Source: JBBQKG01 sp038326655
GTDB lineage: Bacteria > Actinomycetota > Thermoleophilia > Solirubrobacterales > JBBDJG01
Assembly: GCA_038326655.1 (NCBI GenBank)
Contig: JBBQKG010000001.1
Coordinates: forward strand, 62,001-126,000
Direction: 5' to 3'
Length of the DNA stretch: 64,000 nt
The notes beneath the pieces are model-generated. The model saw only the letters and a program-made list of their open reading frames with translations, was not told the origin of the DNA and ran no database searches. Every line of letters begins with the position of its first letter. The first letter of the stretch is position 1. Shown here one piece after another: positions 56,092 to 64,000 of the stretch. Made by a program: the position numbers and the translations under genes.

Positions 56092-56856
56092 GTGGCTCCG
56101 CCCGACGAGACCTCTCCTTCCCGCCCCGACGGGCGGGTGCCCGCCGCGTTGCGGCCGGTGTCGATCGAGCCGGGCTTCGTCCGCAGTGCAGACGGATCCG
56201 CCCTGATCGAGGCAGGCGGGACACGGGTGATCTGCACCACGTCGCTGGTCGAGGGCGTGCCCTCGTGGCGCGAGGGCTCGGGCCGCGGGTGGCTCACGGC
56301 CGAGTACGGGATGCTGCCCGCCTCGACCGGTACGCGCCGGCAGCGCGACTCGGCGCGCGGCCGCCCCGACGGGCGCACGGTCGAGATCCAGCGGCTGATC
56401 GGGCGCTCGGTCAGGGCCGTGATCGATCTGGACGGGCTCGGCGAGCGAACCGTCTACCTGGACTGTGACGTGCTGGAGGCCGACGGCGGCACGCGCTGCG
56501 CCGCGATCACGGGGGCCTACGTTTCCCTGAAGCTCGCGCTCGACCGGCTCGTCGAGGGGGGCTCCCTGGCAGACGTCCCGCTCCGAAGCTCGGTCGCGGC
56601 CGTCTCGTGCGGCATCGTCGCCGGCACCCCGGTGCTCGATCTCGACTACCGCGAGGACTCGACCGTCGAAGTCGACATGAACGTCGTGATGACCGGCGCC
56701 GGCGAGCTCGTCGAGGTGCAGGCGAGCGGGGAGGGTGTGTCGTTCTCCCGTGACCAGCTGGACCGGCTGCTGGAGCTTGCCGCCGGCGGGATCGCGTCGT
56801 TGCGGCTCGCGCAGGAAGAGGCCGCCGGCGCACTCGTGCCCCAGTCGGCGGGCTAG
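56092..56856 (+). CDS. rph: Ribonuclease PH
   Basis: 254 residues from GTG 56092. Phosphorolytic 3' exonuclease that trims tRNA ends. Motifs: ALIEAGGTRVICTTSLVEGV, GWLTAEYGMLPASTGTRRQR, RTVEIQRLIGRSVRAVIDL, YLDCDVLEADGGTRCAAITG and LDLDYREDSTVEVDMNVVMT. Next to rdgB, a common pairing in bacteria. Confidence 0.96.
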   Translation: MAPPDETSPSRPDGRVPAALRPVSIEPGFVRSADGSALIEAGGTRVICTTSLVEGVPSWREGSGRGWLTAEYGMLPASTGTRRQRDSARGRPDGRTVEIQRLIGRSVRAVIDLDGLGERTVYLDCDVLEADGGTRCAAITGAYVSLKLALDRLVEGGSLADVPLRSSVAAVSCGIVAGTPVLDLDYREDSTVEVDMNVVMTGAGELVEVQASGEGVSFSRDQLDRLLELAAGGIASLRLAQEEAAGALVPQSAG

Positions 56857-56868
56857 TCTCCAGTCACC

Positions 56869-57453
56869 ATGGCGTTCGTGCTCGCGACCCGCAACGGGCA
56901 CAAGCTGAAGGAGCTCGCCGCGATGCTCGCGCCCGAGGTCCTCGAGCCGCTTCCGGATGCCGTCGAGCTTCCGCCGGAGACCGGCTCGACCTTCGCCGAG
57001 AACGCGATCATCAAGGCCGAGGCGGCCGCGCGGGCGACGGGCAAGCGCGCGCTCGCGGACGACTCCGGGATCGTGGTCGAGGCGCTCGGCGGCGGGCCGG
57101 GGATCCGTTCCGCGCGCTACGCCGGCGAGGGCGCAACCGACGCGCAGAACCTGGCGAAGCTGCTCGAGGAGCTGCGCGGCGTGGAGGAGCGGCGGGCGGC
57201 CTACGTCTGCGCGCTCGCGCTCGCAGATCCGGAGGGGGGCCGGGAGGTCTTCGCGGGGCGCTGCGAGGGACGCATCGTGCACGAGCCCCGGGGCAGCGGC
57301 GGCTTCGGCTACGACCCGGCGTTCCTGCCGGACGAGCGCCGGCCCGGGGACGATCGCACGATGGCGGAGCTGTCAGCTGCCGAGAAGGACGAGATCAGTC
57401 ACCGCGGCCGCGCCGCGCGGGCGCTTCGCGAGCGGCTTTCGGTGCGCGCGTAG
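56869..57453 (+). CDS. rdgB: dITP/XTP pyrophosphatase RdgB
   Basis: 194 residues. Removes non-canonical purine nucleotides. Motifs: VLATRNGHKLKELAAML, PPETGSTFAENAIIKAEAAA, LADDSGIVVEALGGGPGIRS ARYAG and GSGGFGYDPAFLPDE. 12 bases after rph. Confidence 0.96.
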   Translation: MAFVLATRNGHKLKELAAMLAPEVLEPLPDAVELPPETGSTFAENAIIKAEAAARATGKRALADDSGIVVEALGGGPGIRSARYAGEGATDAQNLAKLLEELRGVEERRAAYVCALALADPEGGREVFAGRCEGRIVHEPRGSGGFGYDPAFLPDERRPGDDRTMAELSAAEKDEISHRGRAARALRERLSVRA

Positions 57454-57462
57454 CGAGTCCCG

Positions 57463-58419
57463 ATGCCAACGTCGCACAAGACCAGCAGGCGCGCCCCGCT
57501 GATCGCCCCGGCGGCGGTCGAGGGCACCGCCAAGTTCAACGCCGCGCGCCTCTCGATCATCTCGAACTCGTTGCTGATCGCGCTCAAGATCGCGGCCGGC
57601 GCGATCACGGGCTCGGTCGCGATCGTCACCGAGGCGGTCCACTCGAGCATCGACCTGCTTGCGTCGGTGGTCGCCTACGTGTCGCTTCGCAAGGCGGACG
57701 AGCCTGCGGACGAGAGCCACATGTACGGGCACGCGAAGATCGAGAACGTCGCCGCGGCGATCGAGGGCATGCTGATCCTGATCGGCGCGGGCGTGATCGT
57801 CTTCGAAGCGGTTCGCCGCCTCGCCACGAGCGCGAACATCGACCACCTCGGGGTGGGCATCGGGGTGATCGGGTTCTCGGCGGTCGTCAACTTCGGCGTC
57901 TCGGCATGGCTCATCCGGCGGGCCCGCGCGCACGACTCGCCCGCGCTCGAGGGCGACGCCGCACACCTGCGGGCGGACGCCTGGACGTCGCTCGCGGTGC
58001 TCGCCGGCCTCGTGCTGATCGAGATCACCGGCGTCGCCGAGCTCGACTCGATCGTGGCGCTGTTCGTCGCGACGGCGATCGTCTACGCGGGCATCCGGAT
58101 TCTCAGCCGGTCATCGCGCGTGCTGGTCGACGAAGCCCTTCCTCCGGACGAGCTCGACGTCGTGCGAAAGGCGATCGTCGCCAACGCAGCGCCGGAGCTG
58201 GCGGGTTACCACAAGCTCCGCGGCAGGCGCGCGGGGAGTGCCCGCTACATCGACCTGCACCTCCAGTTCCTCCCGGGCACGTCGCTGGAGCGAGCCCACG
58301 AGATCGCCCATGAAGTCGAGGGCGAGGTCCGCCACGCCCTGCCGAGGGCCGAAGTACTGGTTCACCTGGAGCCCGAAAGAACAACTGGCCAATCGGCTGC
58401 AAGCAGCCGATTGGATTAG
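57463..58419 (+). CDS. Cation diffusion facilitator (CDF) metal efflux protein
   Basis: 318 residues. Six helices with the transport-site pattern VTEAVHSSIDLLASVV (HxxxD) in helix 2 and GDAAHLRADAWTSLAVLAG (HxxxD) in helix 5, then the cytoplasmic CDF domain (LRGRRAGSARYIDLHLQFLP, EVEGEVRHALPRAEVLVHLE). Exports Zn, Mn or Fe by proton exchange. The last dozen codons (TTGQSAASSRLD) are made of the hairpin at 58389, so the tail is probably not conserved. Confidence 0.93.
   Translation: MPTSHKTSRRAPLIAPAAVEGTAKFNAARLSIISNSLLIALKIAAGAITGSVAIVTEAVHSSIDLLASVVAYVSLRKADEPADESHMYGHAKIENVAAAIEGMLILIGAGVIVFEAVRRLATSANIDHLGVGIGVIGFSAVVNFGVSAWLIRRARAHDSPALEGDAAHLRADAWTSLAVLAGLVLIEITGVAELDSIVALFVATAIVYAGIRILSRSSRVLVDEALPPDELDVVRKAIVANAAPELAGYHKLRGRRAGSARYIDLHLQFLPGTSLERAHEIAHEVEGEVRHALPRAEVLVHLEPERTTGQSAASSRLD
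58389..58414 (-). terminator. Hairpin with GGCCAGTT tail, minus orientation
   Basis: CCAATCGGCTGC and GCAGCCGATTGG, 12 perfect pairs, two-base loop, followed on the minus strand by CCAGTTGTTCTTTC. It lies inside the end of the CDF gene and would terminate the converging small gene at 58513. Confidence 0.7.
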
Positions 58420-58478
58420 CGCGAGGGCGCGAGCTAACCGATGATCGGCCGGTTTTCCAATCGCGCCCCAGCGTAAAC

Positions 58479-58514
58479 CCGTCCGGCTGCTGCAGCCGGA
58501 CGGCCAGTTTCTTC
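58479..58514 (+). terminator. Hairpin with CCAGTTTCTTC tail, plus orientation
   Basis: CCGTCCGGCTGC (58479-58490) and GCAGCCGGACGG (58492-58503), perfect complements, followed by CCAGTTTCTTC, preceded by GTAAACC. It would end the CDF transcript. Almost the same sequence lies at 38060 on the other strand. Confidence 0.7.
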
Positions 58515-58656
58515 AAGGCAAAAGGTTCACCGCGGCGGCGACTCCTACGAAGAACAGCACGGCGCTGTAGCCGTCGTAGCCGTTCACCAGCAACAGGATC
58601 GCGGCGATCGCGCAGATCGCGGCGACGGTGATCCACGCGATCCGCGAGAGCGACAT
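58513..58656 (-). CDS. 47-residue two-helix membrane protein
   Basis: ATG 58656 with CGGAG about 10 bases upstream. The product is MSLSRIAWITVAAICAIAAI LLLV, a short NGYDGY turn, then SAVLFFVGVAAAVNLLP: two transmembrane helices and nothing else. I recall similar tiny proteins in Thermoleophilia genomes; function unknown. Converges on the CDF gene. Confidence 0.8.
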   Translation of the reverse strand: MSLSRIAWITVAAICAIAAILLLVNGYDGYSAVLFFVGVAAAVNLLP

Positions 58657-58702
58657 CTGGGATTCTCCGGGAGAGCCGTTCAGGGCGCCTATATTGTCTC
58701 GG

Positions 58703-59083
58703 ATGGCGGCGACGTCCCATCAGCTCGCACTCCAGTACCTGCTCGAGCTCTCCTCAGACATCCGCATCGCGCTTCTGCTCGACGCGGATGGTGAGCTGGT
58801 CGCAGCGGCGCCCGAGCCTCCTCCGGGCCGGGTCGCGGAGCTCGCCGAAGCGCTGAGTCGCGAGGCCGGAGAGCGGTTCGGCTCCGGCGGCGAGGCGGTC
58901 GAGATGGACGCCGCCTGCGACGGGGGCGCGGTGTTCCTCATCCGCTCCGAGCAGGGGTCGATGCTCTGCCTCACGGACCGGTCGGTGCTGCCCGGGCTGA
59001 TCTTCTACGACATGCACGCGGTCCTGACCGACCTCGACCGCGCCGCCGACGCCGAGGCGCGGCGGGTTGGAGCGGGCCGGTGA
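58703..59083 (+). CDS. Roadblock/LC7-like protein
   Basis: 126 residues from ATG 58703. ALQYLLELSSDIRIALLLDA DGELVAAAPEPP is the first strand-helix pair of a roadblock fold, GGAVFLIRSEQGSMLCLTDR the second half, LPGLIFYDMHAVLTDLDRAA the last helix. Such proteins often regulate small GTPases or polarity. Heads a four-gene run through tldE. Confidence 0.75.
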   Translation: MAATSHQLALQYLLELSSDIRIALLLDADGELVAAAPEPPPGRVAELAEALSREAGERFGSGGEAVEMDAACDGGAVFLIRSEQGSMLCLTDRSVLPGLIFYDMHAVLTDLDRAADAEARRVGAGR

Positions 59084-59295
59084 AGCAGCGGCGGTCGATC
59101 GCGCGGCTCGGCAGCTACGCGGAGGAGGTCGCCGCGGCGATGCGCCGCCGCACCGAGAAGCGCCGGCCGCGCGTGCGCGTGCGGGTCGGGCACGGCGAGG
59201 CAAGGGTGCTTCGCGACGAGTCGCCGGAGGCGGTGCGGCTCCAGTCGCTCTGCCAGTCGATCGTGGACGAGGAGCACGCGCGGCCGAATGGCTGA
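59080..59295 (+). CDS. Small basic hypothetical protein
   Basis: 71 residues; GTG 59080 overlaps the roadblock stop (GTGA) and its end overlaps tldD by eight bases. Arg-rich (AAAMRRRTEKRRPRVRVRVG) with a conserved-looking acidic end (LQSLCQSIVDEEHARPNG). Not recognised; position suggests a role with TldD/E or the roadblock protein. Confidence 0.65.
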   Translation: MKQRRSIARLGSYAEEVAAAMRRRTEKRRPRVRVRVGHGEARVLRDESPEAVRLQSLCQSIVDEEHARPNG

Positions 59296-60688
59296 CGGAG
59301 TCGCCCGGCTGTTCGATCCCGCGCTCGGAGAGCGCGTGCTCGCGCGGGCGTTGTCGCGCGGTGGCGACTTTGCGGAGCTGTACGCGGAGCGGCGCGCCAG
59401 CTTCTCGGTGTCGCTCGACGACCGCAAGGTCGAGCGTGCGCAGACCGGGATGGAGCTCGGCGCAGGCGTCCGCGTGATCGCCGGCGAAGCGACCTACTTC
59501 GGGCACGTGGACGGCCTCGGCGAGGCGGATCTCGAGCGCATCGCCCGCGAGGTGGCGGCGGCGGTCGGCCGCGAGGAGACCACTCCCCGCCCGCTGCGCG
59601 CGGCCGAGTCGCCCCCGGCGCAGGCGGTCCGCATGCGTCCGGAGGACGTCCCGGCGAAGCGCAAGGCGCAGTTGCTGGTCGAGTGCGACGAGCGCGCGCG
59701 GAGCGCCGGCGATGCGATCGCGCAGGTCACGGCCGGCTACAACGAGATCCGGCGTGAGGTCCAGGTCGCGAACTCGGACGGCCTGCTGACCGGGGACGAC
59801 CGCACCCGCGTGCGGCTCGGAGCGCAGGTCGTGGCGCGCAGCGCCGACCGGGTCGAAGCAGGCGCGGAGTCGCTTGCGGGACACGCTGGATTCGAGCTCT
59901 TCGAAGGCGATCCGGCCGCGGTTGCCGACGAGGCCGCACGCCGTGCGCTGACGATGCTGGAGGCCCGTCCTGCGCCCGCGGGCCGCATGCCGGTCGTGGT
60001 CGGGAACGGCTTTGGCGGCGTGCTGTTCCACGAGGCGACCGGGCACGGGCTGGAGTCCGACGCGGTCCAGAAGCAGGCATCGGTTTACGCCGGGCGGCTC
60101 GGCGAGCGCCTCGCGGGGTCGCTCCTGACCGCTTACGACGACGGCACGATGCCGGGCGAGTGGGGGACCGACGCGATCGACGACGAGGGCACGCCATGCC
60201 AGGCGACCCGGGTGATCGACGAGGGCGAGCTCTGCTTCTACCTGTACGACCTCACCCGGGCCCGGCGAGACGGCCGGCCCTCGACCGGCAACGGGCGCCG
60301 CCAGAGCTTTCGCCACCTGCCGATCCCACGCATGACCAACACCTACATCGCCCCCGGCGACGCCACCCCGGCGGACTTGATCGCGAGCGTCGAGCGAGGC
60401 CTGTACGCGGTGTCGTTCGCGGGCGGGCAGGTCGAGCCCGCCACGGGCGATTTCGTGTTCGGCGTCTCCGAGGGCTATCTGATCGAGGATGGGAAGGTGA
60501 CCGCTCCGGTTCGCGGCGCGACCCTGATCGGCAGCAGCCTCGAGGTGCTGACCCGCATCGACGGGATCGCGGACGACCTCAGGATGAAGAGCGGCTTCTG
60601 CGGGAAGGACGGCCAGCAGGTGCCGGTCGGCACCGGGCAGCCGACCGTCCGGATCGCGGAGATCACGGTCGGCGGCACCGATGTCTGA
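59288..60688 (+). CDS. tldD: Metalloprotease subunit TldD
   Basis: 466 residues. Zinc motif LFHEATGHGLESD (HExxxH) and the later Cys/His-containing parts (MTNTYIAPGD, GEWGTDAIDDEGTPCQATRV). TldD with TldE unwinds and degrades peptides, and matures modified peptides such as microcins. ATG 59288. Confidence 0.95.
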   Translation: MADGVARLFDPALGERVLARALSRGGDFAELYAERRASFSVSLDDRKVERAQTGMELGAGVRVIAGEATYFGHVDGLGEADLERIAREVAAAVGREETTPRPLRAAESPPAQAVRMRPEDVPAKRKAQLLVECDERARSAGDAIAQVTAGYNEIRREVQVANSDGLLTGDDRTRVRLGAQVVARSADRVEAGAESLAGHAGFELFEGDPAAVADEAARRALTMLEARPAPAGRMPVVVGNGFGGVLFHEATGHGLESDAVQKQASVYAGRLGERLAGSLLTAYDDGTMPGEWGTDAIDDEGTPCQATRVIDEGELCFYLYDLTRARRDGRPSTGNGRRQSFRHLPIPRMTNTYIAPGDATPADLIASVERGLYAVSFAGGQVEPATGDFVFGVSEGYLIEDGKVTAPVRGATLIGSSLEVLTRIDGIADDLRMKSGFCGKDGQQVPVGTGQPTVRIAEITVGGTDV

Positions 60689-62051
60689 TTCGCGCAACGG
60701 CCACGACCTCGAGCGCGCCGCGGAGGTGGCCGTCGAGGCGGCGCTGGCGGCCGGCAGCGAGCAGGCCGACGCCTGGTGCGAGGACGCCGTCAACCGCACC
60801 GTGCGGGTCTACGGCGGGGCCGTCGAAAGCGTGGTGGAGGCCGGCAGCCGTGGCGCCGGCGTGCGGGTCTTCTCCGGGGGACGGAGCGGCTACGCATACG
60901 GCTCTGATCTCAGCGACCAGGGGCTGACGAAGCTCGCACGGGCTGCCAGCGAGGCCGCGGCGGTGACCGAGCCCGACGAGCACGCCGGCCTCCCGGCCGC
61001 GCCGGGGGCTGCCGATGTCGGCCCGCTCTCGTCGGGGGAGGTCGAGCGCTGGACGATGGACCGCAGGATCGAGCTCGCGCTCGCCGTGGAAAGGGCGGCG
61101 CGGGAGCGCGACCCGCTCGTGACGAACGTCGAGGACACGGTCTACGCGGACAGCGCCGGGCGTGTCGCGCTCGCAAACTCGGCCGGATTCCGGGGCACGT
61201 ACGAGCAGAGCCAGTGCTACGCGTATGCGTACGCGTTCGCGGGCGACGGCGCGGACCGCATGACCGGCATGGGCGTCGGCGTCGCGCGGGGCCCGGAGTC
61301 GCTCGACCCCGAGGCGATCGGGCGCGAGGCCGCCGACCGAGCTGTGGCCCTCCACGGCGCCCGTCAGCCTTCGAGCCGGCGATGCCCGGTGGTGCTCGAC
61401 CAGTACGTGGCGGCGAGCTTCGTCTCGGTGATCGGCGGCGCGCTCTCCGCGGACGCAGTCCAGCGCGGGCGATCCCTGTTCGCCGACAAGCAGGGGGAGC
61501 AGATCGCCGACCGCCGGCTGCGCCTGGTCGACGACGGCCTTGCGCCGGACGGCCTCGCGACGGCGCCGTTCGACGGGGAGGGCATGCCCCAGCAGCGCAC
61601 GCCCTTGATCGAGGACGGGACCATGCGCGAGTTCCTGTACGACTCCTACACCGGCCGTCGCGGCAGCCACGACTCGACCGGCAACGGGATTCGCGGCTCC
61701 TACCGGACACCACCCTCGGTGGCCCCGACGAACCTGGTCGTCGAGCCGGGCGAAGCCGACGAGGCGGAGCTTCTGCGCGTCGCCGGCGACGGCTTCTACG
61801 TGATGTCGGTGAGCGGCCTCCACTCCGGCGTCAACCCGATCTCGGGAACCTTCTCGGTGGGCGCGACCGGGAGGCTGATCGCGGGCGGCGAGCTCGCTGC
61901 CCCGGTGCGTGAGGTGACGATCGCCTCGGACCTCGTCGCGATGCTGCAAGCCGTGTCCGCGGTGGGCGCGGACGCGCGGTGGGTGCCGTTCGGCAGCAGC
62001 GTGAAGGTCCCGGCGCTGCTGATCGGCGAGATGACGATCGCCGGCTCCTGA
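60681..62051 (+). CDS. tldE: Metalloprotease subunit TldE/PmbA
   Basis: 456 residues, overlapping tldD by eight bases. It lacks the HExxxH motif as expected for the non-catalytic partner, with VVLDQYVAASFVSVIGGALS, DDGLAPDGLATAPFDGEGMP and MSVSGLHSGVNPISGTFSVG. Forms the heterodimer with TldD. Confidence 0.94.
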   Translation: MSDSRNGHDLERAAEVAVEAALAAGSEQADAWCEDAVNRTVRVYGGAVESVVEAGSRGAGVRVFSGGRSGYAYGSDLSDQGLTKLARAASEAAAVTEPDEHAGLPAAPGAADVGPLSSGEVERWTMDRRIELALAVERAARERDPLVTNVEDTVYADSAGRVALANSAGFRGTYEQSQCYAYAYAFAGDGADRMTGMGVGVARGPESLDPEAIGREAADRAVALHGARQPSSRRCPVVLDQYVAASFVSVIGGALSADAVQRGRSLFADKQGEQIADRRLRLVDDGLAPDGLATAPFDGEGMPQQRTPLIEDGTMREFLYDSYTGRRGSHDSTGNGIRGSYRTPPSVAPTNLVVEPGEADEAELLRVAGDGFYVMSVSGLHSGVNPISGTFSVGATGRLIAGGELAAPVREVTIASDLVAMLQAVSAVGADARWVPFGSSVKVPALLIGEMTIAGS

Positions 62052-62148
62052 GAGAAATAGGCGGCGCGCGAGGCGCCGGCGCTCCCCTCGAGCGATCGCT
62101 TCTCTGCCGCTAATTCGAGCTTTTTGGCTTTCTAGAGCCTGATCGGGT

Positions 62149-62177
62149 TTGTGATTGTCCGCGGGCATTGCTAGATT
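62149..62177 (+). promoter_or_regulatory. Promoter of the HU gene
   Basis: TTGTGA (62149-62154), 17-base spacer, TAGATT (62172-62177), giving a leader of about 28 bases with AAGGGGGAAG before the GTG. Confidence 0.6.
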
Positions 62178-62211
62178 GGCGCCGATTTGCCCACCCGACC
62201 AAGGGGGAAGC

Positions 62212-62487
62212 GTGACGAAGCAGGAGTTCATCGACCGCGTCGCCGACCAGACCAATCTCTCGAAGCGCGAGGCCACGGAGGCCGTCGAGGCGGTGCTCGG
62301 CACGATCAAGAGCACGCTCGGCTCCGGCGGCGAGATCAGCTTTACCGGCTTCGGAAAGTTCCACGTCGCCGAGCGCGGACCGCGTCAGGGAGTGAACCCG
62401 CAGACCAAGGAGCGCATCACGATTCCGGGCGGCCGCGTCCCGCGGTTCACGGCCGGCTCGGGGCTCAAGGAAGCGGTCAAGCGCTAG
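62212..62487 (+). CDS. HU-family nucleoid protein
   Basis: 91 residues from GTG 62212. TKQEFIDRVADQTNLSKREA, GGEISFTGFGKFHVAERGPR and VNPQTKERITIPGGRVPRFT AGSGLKEAVK: a plain HU without the long Lys/Ala-rich tail of mycobacterial HupB. Binds and bends DNA. Confidence 0.95.
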   Translation: MTKQEFIDRVADQTNLSKREATEAVEAVLGTIKSTLGSGGEISFTGFGKFHVAERGPRQGVNPQTKERITIPGGRVPRFTAGSGLKEAVKR

Positions 62488-62571
62488 CGCCGCCCCTGCA
62501 GCACGCTTCGCTTTCGAGGTCGTTGAGGGTGCGGTCCCGCGGCGGGGCCGCGCCCGTTTGATCCGGATCGC

Positions 62572-63489
62572 GTGAACTTCGCCGATCGCCTCCAGGCGAT
62601 CGTGCTCGAGCGCGAGAGCCAGGTCGCGCTCGGCCTCGATCCCGACCCCGCGCAGCTCTTGCCGGAGGCGGTGTCGGAGGCTTCTGCGATGCCCGGCTCG
62701 GCCGCCGAGCGCGCCGGCCACGCGGTCGCCCGCCACTGCACGGCGCTGATCGATGCCGCCGGCCCGGCCTGCGCGGCGGTCAAGCTTCAGCTCGCCTGCT
62801 TCGAGCGGCTCGGCGCTCCCGGCTGGGCCGCGCTCGCCGACGTCGCCGCAGCGGCCCGCGACGCCGGCCTGCTCGTGATCGCCGACGGCAAGCGCGGGGA
62901 CGTCCCGCACACCGCGGCGGCCTATGCGCAGGCGCTGCTCGGCTCGACCCCGACGCCCTGGGGAGACGTGCGCGGGCTGGGCGCGGATGCCGTCACGGTC
63001 AATCCGCTGCTCGGGCGCGACTCGCTCGAGCCACTCGTGACCGCCGCGCGCGCTCGCGACGCCGGCTGCTTCGTGCTCGTGCGCACCTCGAACGAGGGCG
63101 CCGCCGAGATCCAGGACGAGGCCTCGCCCGGCTCTCCACCGCTGCGGGAGCGCCTTGCGCGACTGGTGCGTGACCTCGGCGCCGGCGGCATCGGGAATTC
63201 CGGGCTGGCCGACGTGGGAGCGGTCGTCGCGGCGACCGAGCCGGCGCTGCTGGCCGGCCTGCGGGACGCGATGCCGCACGCCGTCTTCCTGCTGCCCGGC
63301 GTCGGCGCGCAGGGGGGACGGGCCGAGTTGCTCGGCCCCGCCTTTGCGCCGGGCCGGGCCGCGGCACTGGTGGCCGCCTCCCGCTCGATCGTGGCGCCGG
63401 CGCTCGAGACGGGCTCGCCCGGGGCGGCACGGGCGGCCGCAGAGGCGCTGCGGAAAGCCGCATGGGAGGCTTCACCGGCGGGCGGGTGA
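62572..63489 (+). CDS. pyrF: Orotidine 5'-phosphate decarboxylase (type 2)
   Basis: 305 residues from GTG 62572. ALGLDPDPAQLLPEA, the catalytic LVIADGKRGDVPHTAAAYAQ (Lys-Asp pair) and LGADAVTVNPLLGRDSLEPL are typical of the longer PyrF form in actinobacteria. Last step of UMP synthesis. Other pyr genes are not in the window. Confidence 0.95.
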   Translation: MNFADRLQAIVLERESQVALGLDPDPAQLLPEAVSEASAMPGSAAERAGHAVARHCTALIDAAGPACAAVKLQLACFERLGAPGWAALADVAAAARDAGLLVIADGKRGDVPHTAAAYAQALLGSTPTPWGDVRGLGADAVTVNPLLGRDSLEPLVTAARARDAGCFVLVRTSNEGAAEIQDEASPGSPPLRERLARLVRDLGAGGIGNSGLADVGAVVAATEPALLAGLRDAMPHAVFLLPGVGAQGGRAELLGPAFAPGRAAALVAASRSIVAPALETGSPGAARAAAEALRKAAWEASPAGG

Positions 63490-63528
63490 GTCTGGGCGGG
63501 AGGGCCGCCGGTATCATCGGCCGCGGGC

Positions 63529-63969
63529 ATGGGCGCATTTCGCCAAAGCTCTTTGCGGGCGCTCGCCCCGGCCGCGCTGGTCGTGTTCGCGATCGTCTTC
63601 CTGATCGTCGTGATCGCCTCCCTGGGTGGAGGTGACGATTCGTCGTCCTCGCAGCCGGATCGCATCGCGCTCTCGCAATCGAGCAAGCGTGACCGTGAGC
63701 GTGCGAGGCAGCGCCGCGAGCAGCGTGCTCGGCAGAGAGCCGAGAAGCGCGGCTTCTACATCGTCCGCGCCGGGGACAGCCTCTTCACGATTGCGGCCAG
63801 GACCGGCGTCCCGGTCGAGACACTTCGAGCGCTCAACCCGACGCTCGACCCGCAGGGCCTGGTGACCGGCCAACGAGTCCGGCTGCCGGTCAAAGGCGAG
63901 CGGGGCGCGACCGGCGCCACGGGTACGACCGGCTCGACCGGCACCTCCGGCGCCGCCGGAGCGAACTGA
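63529..63969 (+). CDS. Membrane-anchored LysM protein with collagen-like tail
   Basis: 146 residues. One transmembrane helix (about 12-33), a charged coiled segment (KRDRERARQRREQRARQRAE), one LysM domain (FYIVRAGDSLFTIAARTGVP, LVTGQRVRLPV) that binds peptidoglycan, and a C-terminal run of Gly-x-x triplets (GERGATGATGTTGSTGTSGA). It would link the membrane to the wall. ATG 63529. Confidence 0.85.
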   Translation: MGAFRQSSLRALAPAALVVFAIVFLIVVIASLGGGDDSSSSQPDRIALSQSSKRDRERARQRREQRARQRAEKRGFYIVRAGDSLFTIAARTGVPVETLRALNPTLDPQGLVTGQRVRLPVKGERGATGATGTTGSTGTSGAAGAN

Positions 63970-64000
63970 CCCCCGCGGACCGGACTTTGTCGCACGCGAA

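Noticed and set aside
1..64000. tRNA, rRNA, CRISPR, insertion sequences, prophage or integrase genes
   Set aside because: No T-loop consensus in a cloverleaf context, no regularly spaced repeats with unique spacers, and no transposase or integrase motifs were seen.

Overview
The window looks like chromosome from a high-GC actinobacterium, most likely of the class Thermoleophilia (Solirubrobacterales or relatives). This rests on three things seen here: uniformly GC-rich coding sequence with frequent GTG and TTG starts and many 4-base ATGA/GTGA gene overlaps; an actinobacterial-type (group 1h) NiFe-hydrogenase operon; and several small secreted or zinc-knuckle proteins that I associate with that class from memory. 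No rRNA, tRNA, CRISPR array, insertion sequence or phage gene was seen, so this is ordinary chromosomal gene content.

Bases 1-9,705 hold exported proteins with a copper and metal flavour. On the minus strand are a membrane-anchored protein, a CopC-CopD fusion, a secreted 320-residue protein and a TolB-type propeller cut by the left edge. On the plus strand are a Cys-peptidase-like wall protein, a 605-residue protein with copper-monooxygenase-like His motifs, a small secreted protein and a seven-bladed propeller with a His-rich linker. Bases 9,707-14,073 hold a small acidic protein, a subtilisin-like protease, ispH, a thioredoxin-fold protein that has lost both active-site cysteines, and a striking repeat protein with a cysteine at every third residue near its C-terminus.

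Bases 14,092-29,660 are one continuous minus-strand hydrogenase operon: hypC, a second hypC-like gene, hypD, hypE, hypA, hhyS, hhyL, a NifU-domain protein, four uncharacterised accessory genes, a maturation protease, a 32-residue membrane peptide, hypB, a double-SIS protein, hypF and a nickel permease. Nearly every junction overlaps by 1-8 bases, and one good sigma-70-type promoter (29,632-29,660) precedes it. Together the genes can import nickel, build and insert the Fe(CN)2CO and Ni centre, cleave the large subunit and pass electrons on; the family is known for scavenging trace H2 during starvation.

Bases 29,694-38,102 carry an Smr-like protein, a DoxX-like membrane protein, an ABC1/UbiB kinase and a complete suf operon (sufR-sufC-sufS-sufU-Rieske ferredoxin-sufB-sufD), which would supply the iron-sulfur clusters the hydrogenase needs. 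Bases 38,103-41,569 hold a Sco1 copper chaperone, a NarL-type two-component pair and htpX. Bases 42,075-45,488 encode the sulfur-carrier cysteine pathway in order: moeZ, cysO, cysM, mec, then a zinc-ribbon membrane protein. Two frameshifted genes lie at 41,605-42,034 and 45,478-46,267.

Bases 46,248-54,886 hold DUF1152 and DUF1802 genes behind a promoter with a 14-base palindrome, a hydantoinase/oxoprolinase pair, a zinc-knuckle protein, nadB and a histone-deacetylase-family enzyme. Bases 54,887-56,091 are the most puzzling stretch: a minus-strand unit with a strong promoter, a hairpin that buries its ribosome binding site and a strong terminator, then an orphan Flp-type pilin and two related hairpins. 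Bases 56,092-63,969 are housekeeping: rph, rdgB, a cation efflux protein, a 47-residue membrane protein, a roadblock-like protein, tldD/tldE, an HU protein, pyrF and a LysM protein with a collagen-like tail.

Across the window, five intrinsic-terminator-like hairpins share a conserved GGCCAGTT-type tail and sit downstream of genes in the matching orientation, which suggests a dispersed terminator family.
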